From an uncultured Oscillospiraceae bacterium (GTDB taxonomy: Bacteria; Bacillota; Clostridia; Oscillospirales; Acutalibacteraceae): 7,093 bases of DNA. A program made the position numbers and the translations under genes. The stretch covers positions 1 to 7,093 of the forward strand of contig URNB01000101.1 in NCBI GenBank assembly GCA_900549055.1, written 5' to 3'. The notes under the pieces are model-generated. The model saw only the letters and a program-made list of their open reading frames with translations. It searched no databases and was not told the origin of the DNA. Each line of letters begins with the position of its first letter. The first letter of the stretch is position 1. Positions 1 through 6,541 of this stretch are shown here, piece by piece.

Positions 1-2338
1 CTTTTGCAGTCTTTTTTGCAAGCGCGCGGCTTATTATCTCATCAACAAACGACACGGGTACAAATTCAATGCTTGCCTTTACCGTTTCGTCAACATCCTC
101 TAAATCGGGAATATTTTCCTTGGGTATGAAAACGGTTTTCACCCCGCCCGTATATGCTGCCATAGACTTTTCTTTAAGACCGCCTATGGGCAGCACCCTG
201 CCGCGTATAGTTACCTCGCCCGTCATTGCGATGTCGCGTTTTACAGGAGTTTTTGTAAGCTCGGAGATGAGACCCACCGTCATTGTAACGCCGGCGGACG
301 GACCGTCCTTCGGCACTGCCGCTTCGGTAGCGTGAATATGAATATCCAGCTTTTTGTAAAATTCGGGGTCAATGCCCAGCCTCACCGCATTTGCCCGCAC
401 ATAGCTTACCGCCGCGGCGGCGGATTCTTTCATAACGTCTCCCAGCGACCCTGTTAATTCCAGCTTACCCGTTCCCGGCATTGAGGAGATTTCAAGCTGC
501 ATTATCTCCCCGCCGACAGATGTCCACGCAAGCCCGTTTATAATGCCGACCTCGTCCTTTTCAAGAATGACCTCGGGTTTATAGCGGTGCCTGCCCAGCA
601 TTTCGCGCACGGTCTTTTCTTCTACGGTTACTTTGCCTTGCTCACCGCCCGCAATAAGCTTTGCGGACTTCCTGCAAAGCGCGGCTATGCTGCGCTCAAG
701 CCGCCGCACGCCCGCCTCGCGGGTGTAAAAATCAATAAGCGAGTATATAGCACCGTCGGTTATTTTAACGGTTTTCGCCGTAAGACCGTGCCGTGATATC
801 TCCTTCGGAACAAGGTGTCGCTTTGCAATATTGAACTTTTCCTCGCGCGTATATCCCGCAAGCTCAATTACCTCCATACGGTCAAGCAGCGGTACTGGAA
901 TGGTCTCTGCGGTGTTCGCCGTGGCTATGAAAACCGCGCGGCTCAAATCATACGGCACTTCGATAAAATGGTCAACAAAGGTTCCGTTCTGCTCGGGGTC
1001 TAAAACCTCAAGCAGCGCAGAGGACGGGTCACCCCTGTAATCGCCGCCCAATTTATCCACCTCGTCAAGCAGTATAAGCGGATTTCCGCTCCCTGCGGTT
1101 TTTACGGCGTTTATTATTTTACCGGGCATTGCGCCTATGTAGGTTTTGCGGTGACCTCTGATTTCCGCTTCATCATGCACGCCGCCCAAAGAAACGCGCG
1201 CAAATTTTCTGCCCATGCATTCCGAAATTGTTTTGCCAATTGATGTCTTGCCAACTCCGGGCGGGCCGACAAGGCAGATTATCTGCCCATTTATACCGGG
1301 CGCAAGCTTATAAACGGAAAGCATTTCAAGTATGCGTTCCTTAACCTTTTTCATACCGTAAATATCGCGGTCGAGTATTTTTTCGGCGCGTTTCAAATCG
1401 GCGCGCGTAGCCGTATCCTTATTCCAGGGAAGCTCAAGGCAGGTATCAAGATACCCTCTCACAACGGTAGCCTCGTGTGCGCCCGCAGGCATTTTCGCAA
1501 GCTTGTTTACCTGGGTAAACAGCGCGTCCTTCACGCTGTCGTCCGCTTTAAGGCGGAATATTTTCTCGCGGTATTCCTCAAGCTCGTCCGCCGTTTCGTC
1601 GCCGTAAAGCTCGCTGCTGATTATTTTCATCTGCTCGCGCAGGTAATAATCCCGCTGATTTTCATCTATAGCCGCCTTGGTTTTCTCGTTTATGCGGCGG
1701 TCTATCTCCCCTATTTCGCGCTCCTTATCGAGCATTTCAATAAGGATTCTCGCACGGCGAATGGGATCCGACTGCTCTAAAATATACTGCTTATCATCAT
1801 ATGGAGCGGGAACATTCGAGGCTATATAATCAGCCAATTTGCCGATATCGGTGCTTTCGGCAATATGCATTGCCATATCGCCCGCAGCATTCGTGTAGAC
1901 CTCGGCATATTTTTCAAACTGTGTCCTCACGCGGCGAAGCAGAGTTTCAATATAGACCGATCTGTTCTTAATCGGCTTATCCTCGATTTTAACAATATCC
2001 GATACGAGCATACTGCCCGTATTTACAAGCCCTGTATGCTCTGCTCTGTAAAGTCCCTCGACAAAAACCTTGACTGCGTTATCGGGCAGCTTTAAAAGCT
2101 GGCGTACCTTTAAGACACAGCCGACCTCGTACACATCGTTATCCGCAGGATCGTCAACATGAATTTCCTTTTGGGTCACGGCGAAAATAAGTCTGTCGTG
2201 CTCCATTGCGTATTTGAGCGCCGCAGCCGATTTCTGCCTGCCCACATCAAAGGATATAAGCATTTCGGGGAATATTACAAGTCCCCTGAGCGCTATAACC
2301 GGCATTTTTATTGCGTTTTCTTCAATTGCTAAAGACAT
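1..2338 (-). CDS. lon: ATP-dependent protease LonA (3' end cut by window edge)
   Basis: Cytosolic, homo-oligomeric AAA+ serine protease that unfolds and degrades misfolded and selected regulatory proteins. The frame is open from ATG at 2336-2338 to the left edge, 779 codons without a stop. Family members are about 770-810 residues, so only a short C-terminal tail should be missing. Seen in order: an N-terminal substrate-binding domain starting with MPVIALRGLVIFPEM (residues 12-26); Walker A GPPGVGKT (358-365); Walker B LILLDEVDKL with D425-E426; the LLDRMEV segment near 484-490 containing an arginine of the AAA+ module; and the protease domain with PKDGPSAG, whose Ser681 is the nucleophile, and GGLKEK, whose Lys724 completes the Ser-Lys dyad. 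These positions run two residues ahead of E. coli Lon (Ser679, Lys722), so no domain is lost. It begins 17 bp after the lipoprotein gene, with AGGAG at 2344-2348, and is probably cotranscribed. The transmembrane insertion typical of LonB is absent, so it is LonA. Confidence 0.97.
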   Translation of the reverse strand, partial: MSLAIEENAIKMPVIALRGLVIFPEMLISFDVGRQKSAAALKYAMEHDRLIFAVTQKEIHVDDPADNDVYEVGCVLKVRQLLKLPDNAVKVFVEGLYRAEHTGLVNTGSMLVSDIVKIEDKPIKNRSVYIETLLRRVRTQFEKYAEVYTNAAGDMAMHIAESTDIGKLADYIASNVPAPYDDKQYILEQSDPIRRARILIEMLDKEREIGEIDRRINEKTKAAIDENQRDYYLREQMKIISSELYGDETADELEEYREKIFRLKADDSVKDALFTQVNKLAKMPAGAHEATVVRGYLDTCLELPWNKDTATRADLKRAEKILDRDIYGMKKVKERILEMLSVYKLAPGINGQIICLVGPPGVGKTSIGKTISECMGRKFARVSLGGVHDEAEIRGHRKTYIGAMPGKIINAVKTAGSGNPLILLDEVDKLGGDYRGDPSSALLEVLDPEQNGTFVDHFIEVPYDLSRAVFIATANTAETIPVPLLDRMEVIELAGYTREEKFNIAKRHLVPKEISRHGLTAKTVKITDGAIYSLIDFYTREAGVRRLERSIAALCRKSAKLIAGGEQGKVTVEEKTVREMLGRHRYKPEVILEKDEVGIINGLAWTSVGGEIMQLEISSMPGTGKLELTGSLGDVMKESAAAAVSYVRANAVRLGIDPEFYKKLDIHIHATEAAVPKDGPSAGVTMTVGLISELTKTPVKRDIAMTGEVTIRGRVLPIGGLKEKSMAAYTGGVKTVFIPKENIPDLEDVDETVKASIEFVPVSFVDEIISRALAKKTAK

Positions 2339-2343
2339 AAAAG

Positions 2344-2348
2344 CTCCT
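2344..2348 (-). promoter_or_regulatory. Ribosome binding site of lon
   Basis: The minus strand reads AGGAG, 5 nt before the lon ATG. The site lies in the 17-bp gap after the lipoprotein stop codon. It fixes the start at 2338, which also matches the usual LonA N-terminus. The same gap has no room for a promoter or for a heat-shock operator of CIRCE or CtsR type. Confidence 0.85.
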
Positions 2349-2355
2349 GTTTAAA

Positions 2356-2925
2356 TTATTCCGTCCAATTATCGGTATCGTAAAGGGTGACCGCGGTAAG
2401 CTCGTTTTCACTGAAAAAGAAGCTTATAACGCGGGTTTTAAAGGTATATTTCAGCACCGTGCCGCCCATCGTGCCCATAAGGAAGAAGGAATTATCATCA
2501 TTAGCGTCCTCCTCGGTATATTCAAGCTCGGGCAGCGCGTTTTTGATTTCGAGAATAGATGTTCCGACCCCAAAGCCGTAGCCCTTGCTTGTTGCTATGA
2601 TATATGAAATGCCCTTATCCTTATTCGCCTTTTCATAATAATAAACAAAGTCACCGTTATCTATCCTCACGGTCTTCTCGCCCTCGGTCACGGCAAAGGG
2701 GTATTCCTCGCCCGCCGCCTCTGCCGATGAATCCTCTGCAGTCAGCTTTTCTTTTATTTCATCGGGGTCTGCTCCCAATTTGTAGGGGCATTCGGGCATT
2801 TGACCGAGCTCTGCGTAATATTCCAGGTCAACCTTATTTTCGGCGGTTTTTTCCTTTTTCTTCCCGCAGGCAGAAAAAGAGAGGGCAAGGGTCATCACAA
2901 GTAAAAACGCGAATAACTTTTTCAT
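2356..2925 (-). CDS. Predicted lipoprotein of unknown function with a duplicated module
   Basis: Protein of 189 residues that I do not recognise. It starts with a typical lipoprotein signal: MKK, a hydrophobic stretch at residues 4-19, and a lipobox-like LSFSAC with Cys20 as the likely lipidated residue. Phe at -3 is a little unusual, but Ser-Ala-Cys-Gly is typical. A Lys-rich linker (22-26) follows, so the mature protein should be tethered to the outer face of the membrane. The mature part is acidic and seems to hold two related modules. Each opens with a helix motif, LGADPDEIKEKL at 50-61 and VGTSILEIKNAL at 120-131. Each continues with an acidic loop and then aromatic beta strands (GDFVYYYEK near 91-99; VISFFFSENELTAVTLYDTD near 166-185). 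This layout recalls SmpA/BLIP-like repeats, but that is only a resemblance. The gene sits 39 bp after pncB and 17 bp before lon. No catalytic motif is visible. Confidence 0.9.
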   Translation of the reverse strand: MKKLFAFLLVMTLALSFSACGKKKEKTAENKVDLEYYAELGQMPECPYKLGADPDEIKEKLTAEDSSAEAAGEEYPFAVTEGEKTVRIDNGDFVYYYEKANKDKGISYIIATSKGYGFGVGTSILEIKNALPELEYTEEDANDDNSFFLMGTMGGTVLKYTFKTRVISFFFSENELTAVTLYDTDNWTE

Positions 2926-2934
2926 TTTATTTTA

Positions 2935-2940
2935 CTCCTT
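2935..2940 (-). promoter_or_regulatory. Ribosome binding site of the lipoprotein gene
   Basis: The minus strand reads AAGGAG, 9 nt before the ATG at 2923-2925. The start is also supported by the signal peptide beginning directly at that Met. The surrounding 39-bp gap (2926-2964) is the longest non-coding stretch in the window. It holds no stable hairpin followed by a T run, and no well-spaced -35/-10 pair. Confidence 0.85.
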
Positions 2941-2964
2941 AAACAAGCGTGACGTTTTCAAAGC

Positions 2965-4407
2965 CTATGAAAGCTGATTTAAAAGCTCGTGGCGCAAATT
3001 CCAAAGCTCTTCGGATAAGTCCACATAATATGTATGCGGATTTTCAAAGCGCTTGACCTCATCCCATAAAGAATCCACCTGATCTGCGCGGTATTTTGCT
3101 ATTTCCTTGACCGAGGGGGATACATAAACCTGCCTGCCGTTTTCAAAGATCTTGACCTGCAGCTTTTTGGCAATAAAATCGGTCACGACCTTGCGCTTCC
3201 AGGTGTGGTCGGGGTCGAATATCTCGTAAGGCTCGCTCTGATCTATTTTTTCGGTGTTGAGCGCTATAACATCGGCTATTGCCTTGCCGGTCTCGCGGTC
3301 GTAGAGCCTCCACGGAATTTTAACGCCGGGAAGTGTAATTTTCGCCGCGTTTTCGCTGATTTTTATCTTCGGGATAATCTCGCCCTTTTTCTCAACCGCC
3401 GCAAGCTTATATACGCCGCCGAAAACCGCCTCACTTGAAGCGGTTATAAGGCGCTCGCCGACGCCGTAGCTGTCAACCTGCGCGCCCTGGAATATCATAT
3501 CGCGTATTAAATACTCGTCAAGCGAGTTGGAAATGCATATTTTGCAGTCGCTGTAGCCTGCGTCGTCAAGCATTTTGCGCGCCTTTTTGGTAATGTAGGT
3601 TATATCGCCGCTGTCTATTCTGATGCCGAGGGGGCGCTTGCCGAGCGGCTTTAAAACATCGTCGAATACCTTTATGGCGTTCGGTATGCCCGATTTCAGC
3701 ACATTGTAGGTGTCTACAAGCAGCATGCAGCTGTCGGGGTATTTTTCGGCATAGGTCTTAAATGCGGTGTATTCATCGTCAAAAAGCTGCACCCAGCTGT
3801 GCGCCATTGTGCCCGATGCCGCCACGCCGAAATCCTTTGCGGTAAGCAAGCAGGATGTACCCGCGCAGCCGCCTATTATAGCCGCGCGCGCGCCGTAATA
3901 AGCCGCGCCGTAGCCGTGTGCCCTGCGCGCGCCGAATTCCATAACGGGTCTGCCGTTTGCCGCTCTGACTATACGGTTTGCCTTGGTAGCTATAAGCGAC
4001 TGGTGGTTTATTGTGAGCAGCAGCATAGTCTCCAACATCAGCGCCTGCATGGCAGGACCTCTTACCGTAACGATAGGCTCATGCGGGAAAATAACCGTAC
4101 CCTCGGGCACCGCCCAGACATCGCAGGTAAATTTAAAGTTCTTTAAGTAATCTATAAACTCATCCGAGAACAGATTAAGATTTTTGAGATACTCGATATC
4201 GTCCTCCCCGAATCTTAAATTGTTCATATACTCTATGAGCTGCTCCAGCCCCGCCATAATGGCGTAGCCGCCGTCATCGGGCACACGGCGGAAGAACATA
4301 TCGAAATATGTCACGGTATCTCGCATATCGCTTGTAAAAATACCGTTCGCCATGGTCAGCTCATAAAGATCCATTATCATTGTGAGATTTTTTTCGGTCA
4401 TATTCAT
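2965..4407 (-). CDS. pncB: Nicotinate phosphoribosyltransferase
   Basis: Cytosolic enzyme that joins nicotinate to PRPP, with ATP hydrolysis, to give nicotinate mononucleotide. This is the entry step of NAD salvage (Preiss-Handler route). At 480 residues it has the usual length of the Gram-positive form. Family landmarks: the opening LTMIMDLYELTMANGIF (8-24); TYFDMFFRRVP (33-43); MEFGARRAHG (156-165); SGTMAHSWVQLF (198-209), whose His203 fits the histidine phosphorylated in studied NAPRTases; LLVDTYNVLKSG (229-240); GIRIDSGD (261-268), in the PRPP/product site; GVGERLITA (315-323); and the closing HTYYVDLSEELWNLRHELL (458-476). The motifs favour NAPRTase over nicotinamide phosphoribosyltransferase. 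The first ATG is chosen because AGAAAGG lies 10 nt upstream; a second in-frame ATG at codon 3 is farther from that site. The gap to argS is 17 bp, so it is very likely in the same transcript. No feature suggests damage. Confidence 0.96.
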   Translation of the reverse strand: MNMTEKNLTMIMDLYELTMANGIFTSDMRDTVTYFDMFFRRVPDDGGYAIMAGLEQLIEYMNNLRFGEDDIEYLKNLNLFSDEFIDYLKNFKFTCDVWAVPEGTVIFPHEPIVTVRGPAMQALMLETMLLLTINHQSLIATKANRIVRAANGRPVMEFGARRAHGYGAAYYGARAAIIGGCAGTSCLLTAKDFGVAASGTMAHSWVQLFDDEYTAFKTYAEKYPDSCMLLVDTYNVLKSGIPNAIKVFDDVLKPLGKRPLGIRIDSGDITYITKKARKMLDDAGYSDCKICISNSLDEYLIRDMIFQGAQVDSYGVGERLITASSEAVFGGVYKLAAVEKKGEIIPKIKISENAAKITLPGVKIPWRLYDRETGKAIADVIALNTEKIDQSEPYEIFDPDHTWKRKVVTDFIAKKLQVKIFENGRQVYVSPSVKEIAKYRADQVDSLWDEVKRFENPHTYYVDLSEELWNLRHELLNQLS

Positions 4408-4417
4408 TTTGAAAGCG

Positions 4418-4424
4418 CCTTTCT
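4418..4424 (-). promoter_or_regulatory. Ribosome binding site of pncB
   Basis: The minus strand reads AGAAAGG between the argS stop (4425-4427) and the pncB ATG. It lies 10 nt from the first ATG and 16 nt from the ATG at codon 3, which decides for the first. It is weaker than the AGGAG-type sites of the two downstream genes. Confidence 0.6.
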
Positions 4425-6113
4425 TTACATTTTCTCGGGAGCGCTTATTTTCATAAGCGTGAGAACATTTTTAATAACCGCTGCGGTATCCGCACAGAGG
4501 GTCAGTCTTGCCTGCATAAGCGGCTCTTCAATGCCCTTAACGCGGCAGGCGGCATAGAATTTATGGAACTTGGTTGCAAGCTCTGTTACATAGTGGGTAA
4601 TTCTTGCGGGGTCGTAGGTCTTTGCCGACATTACGATCTCGTCCGTCAGCGCCGCTATATGGAGTGTGAGTTCGCGCTCCTCGGGGGTATTAAGTGCTTT
4701 GAGCTCCTCGGCGGTGCACTCGCGGCGGGTTATGCCCTCTGCCGCCAAATTGCGGAAAATGCTGCAAATACGCGCATAGGCGTACTGAACATAGTAAACC
4801 GGGTTTGAATTTGACTCATTTACCGCCAAATCCAAATCAAAATCAAAATGGCTGTTCGGCTCGCGCAGATTAAAGAAGAAGCGAGCCGCGTCGATCGGAA
4901 CCTCATCAAGCAGTGTTACAAGGGTTATTGCCTTGCCCGAGCGCTTTGAAGCCTTTATAACCTCGCCGTCGCGCACTAAGCGCACCATCTGCATAAGCAC
5001 CGCGTCAAGGCGGGAAGCGTCCACCCCGAGGGCGGTAAGCGCGGCCTTAAGGCGCGGCACATAGCCGTGGTGGTCTGCACCTAAAATATCGATGGCGCGG
5101 TCAAATTTTCTTATTTCAAGCTTGTTGTAGTGGTAGGCAATATCCGGCACAACATAGGTCGGCACGCCGTTCGCGCGCACCAGCACAAAATCCTTATCAC
5201 AGCCGAAATCGGTAGCCTTAAACCACAGCGCGTCCTCGGATATATAGGTGTGACCGCTGTTTTTAAGCAGCTCTATAATGCGCTTAGTCTCGCCGTTTGC
5301 GTGCAGACTGCTTTCCTTAAACCAAGTGTCGTAATGTATGCGGTATTTTGCAAGGTCGTCCTTGAGCCCCTGAATATTCTTCGGCAGAGCGAAATCCACC
5401 AGCGCTTTGCGGCGTTCCTCTTCCGTTTTTTTCATAAAGCTGTCGCCGTGTATTTCGGCAAATGCCTTTGCGTGGTTTATTATATCCTCGCCGTGGTATG
5501 AATCCTCGGGCATTTCAACGCCGCCCTCAAATAGCTGCCGATAGCGCAGATCGAGCGACAGCGCGAATTTGTTTATCTGATTGCCCGCGTCGTTAATGTA
5601 AAACTCGCGTTCGGTGTAATATCCCGCCGCCTCCAAAACGGAAGCAAGGCAATCGCCCAAGGCACCGCCGCGCGCATTGCCGATGTGCATAGGCCCCGTG
5701 GGGTTTGCCGAAACAAATTCAACCAGTATTCTTTTGCCCTTGCCGTAGTCGCTTTTTCCGTAATCTTCGCCCTTTTTATCAACATCGGTAAGAATATCGG
5801 CATAAAACGCGTCCGATAAAAAGAAGTTTATAAATCCGGGTCCCGCTATTTCACACCTATCTACATAAGTGCCCTCAAAGCTCATATGCGCGCAAAGTTT
5901 TTCGGCAACGGCGCGCGGCGCGCTCTTAAAAAGCCTTGCCCACACCATTGCGGCATTTGCGGCATAGTCGCCGTGGCTTCTGTCCGCCGGGACGGAAACC
6001 GAAAACTCGGTAAGCTCCGCCCTTTCAAGCGAGCCGTCAGCCATTGCGTTCTCTGCTGCGGATAAAATGCAGCTGCTTATCTGTTCCTTTGCTTTTCCTA
6101 CTAAAATCGACAT
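4425..6113 (-). CDS. argS: Arginyl-tRNA synthetase
   Basis: Class I aminoacyl-tRNA synthetase that charges tRNA-Arg; like GluRS and GlnRS it needs the tRNA for amino acid activation. Length 562 residues, normal for the family. Order seen: N-terminal ArgRS-specific domain with GDYAANAAM (48-56) and GPGFINFFL (91-99); catalytic domain with VEFVSANPTGPMHIGNARGG (131-150), where HIGN replaces the class-I HIGH signature; YINDAGNQI (172-180); LGADHHGY (344-351); and KASKR (387-391) at the KMSKS position. The C-terminal DALR-type anticodon-binding domain starts near NPVYYVQYAYARICSI (437-452), and the protein ends in the family-typical SAPEKM. HIGN is, as I recall, common in clostridial ArgRS, and an imperfect KMSKS is normal for ArgRS. 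The ATG overlaps the TAA of the upstream DUF1934 gene (TAATG), so translation is probably coupled. AGAGAGG lies 10 nt upstream, inside the upstream gene. Confidence 0.97.
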   Translation of the reverse strand: MSILVGKAKEQISSCILSAAENAMADGSLERAELTEFSVSVPADRSHGDYAANAAMVWARLFKSAPRAVAEKLCAHMSFEGTYVDRCEIAGPGFINFFLSDAFYADILTDVDKKGEDYGKSDYGKGKRILVEFVSANPTGPMHIGNARGGALGDCLASVLEAAGYYTEREFYINDAGNQINKFALSLDLRYRQLFEGGVEMPEDSYHGEDIINHAKAFAEIHGDSFMKKTEEERRKALVDFALPKNIQGLKDDLAKYRIHYDTWFKESSLHANGETKRIIELLKNSGHTYISEDALWFKATDFGCDKDFVLVRANGVPTYVVPDIAYHYNKLEIRKFDRAIDILGADHHGYVPRLKAALTALGVDASRLDAVLMQMVRLVRDGEVIKASKRSGKAITLVTLLDEVPIDAARFFFNLREPNSHFDFDLDLAVNESNSNPVYYVQYAYARICSIFRNLAAEGITRRECTAEELKALNTPEERELTLHIAALTDEIVMSAKTYDPARITHYVTELATKFHKFYAACRVKGIEEPLMQARLTLCADTAAVIKNVLTLMKISAPEKM

Positions 6114-6541
6114 TATTCTTTAACCTCTCTAACCGTGATACTGACCGTGTTTCGGCTCACAAAATTCAAATTCTGGTCTATTGTGTATTTCATGGAAATA
6201 CTTCCGCCGTTCTTTTTTAAATTATGTTCTACCTTTTCACCGAATATACCTATAAGCATTTCACCCGCGGGCGTATTGTAATAGCACACGCTGCGCTTAC
6301 CGCTTTCAACCACAATGCGGCTGTCAATTGCGCCGCTGCGCTGCAATATTACCGAATTATCGGGCTTTATATAAAGGCTGGTTTTGACATTGTCTATCCC
6401 GATCATTTCACTTTCGTCATAGGTTATGTAAAACCCGCCGTTCTTCTCGCCGAAGCGGCCGTCGGTCGTAAGCTCGATGACACTTTCCTCGCCGTCGGAG
6501 CCCTGCGCGCCCTTTATATTAATTAAAACATCCTTTAACAT
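6113..6541 (-). CDS. DUF1934 (YwiB-like) protein
   Basis: Small cytosolic protein of 142 residues with no signal peptide or membrane segment. The pattern matches my knowledge of DUF1934, the family of B. subtilis YwiB, thought to form a calycin-like beta barrel. The features are alternating short strands; YDESEMIGIDNVKTSL (41-56), with the family's Y-ESE and glycine; VILQRSGAIDS (64-74); CYYNTPAGEMLIGIFGEKVE (86-105), with the Y-TP-G signature; and NGGSISMKYTIDQN (111-124). The molecular role is unknown. The gene lies directly before argS, as ywiB does in B. subtilis, and its stop codon shares one base with the argS ATG. Its own ATG overlaps the murI stop by 7 nt. The two overlaps suggest that the three proteins are made from one message in coupled fashion. 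No enzyme motif is visible. Confidence 0.88.
   Translation of the reverse strand: MLKDVLINIKGAQGSDGEESVIELTTDGRFGEKNGGFYITYDESEMIGIDNVKTSLYIKPDNSVILQRSGAIDSRIVVESGKRSVCYYNTPAGEMLIGIFGEKVEHNLKKNGGSISMKYTIDQNLNFVSRNTVSITVREVKE
6124..6130 (-). promoter_or_regulatory. Ribosome binding site of argS inside the DUF1934 gene
   Basis: The minus strand reads AGAGAGG within the last codons of the DUF1934 gene, 10 nt before the argS ATG. Together with the TAATG junction it supports the start at 6113 and fits reinitiation or coupled translation. Confidence 0.65.

Noticed and set aside
1475..2095. Two plus-strand reading frames opposite the N-terminal half of lon
   Set aside because: The minus strand is an unbroken LonA frame with conserved motifs. 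The plus-strand frames have no family features.
2604..2942. 112-codon plus-strand reading frame opposite the lipoprotein gene
   Set aside because: It has no ribosome binding site, a low-complexity Arg/Ser/Pro-rich composition, and lies fully antisense to a gene with a clear signal peptide and start site.
2926..2964. Possible promoter in the pncB-lipoprotein gap (TTGAAA and TAAAAT on the minus strand)
   Set aside because: The two hexamers are 21 bp apart, and the -10-like element lies between the ribosome binding site and the ATG, so transcripts would start without the binding site.
3883..3892. Five CG dinucleotides in a row in pncB, a possible Z-DNA-prone stretch
   Set aside because: It is short and encodes the Ala-Arg-Ala part of YYGARAA, so coding preference accounts for it.
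4268..4291. Perfect 7-bp inverted repeat CCGCCGT/ACGGCGG with a 10-nt loop inside pncB
   Set aside because: It lies over conserved codons for RRVPDDGGY and has no T run. It is well explained by Arg/Gly/Pro codon choice, so I do not call it a terminator or regulator.
5130..5501. 123-codon plus-strand reading frame opposite argS
   Set aside because: It is antisense to the conserved ArgRS catalytic region, shows no recognisable domain and has no start signal. It is a by-product of codon use in argS.
5573..5803. 76-codon minus-strand frame inside argS
   Set aside because: It is a shifted frame over the conserved HIGN region of ArgRS, with no ribosome binding site and no recognisable product.
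5911..5923. GC-only palindrome-like stretch GCGCGCGGCGCGC in argS
   Set aside because: It encodes an Ala-Pro-Arg-Ala segment (residues 65-68) in the N-terminal domain. It is a single copy with no partner elsewhere in the window.
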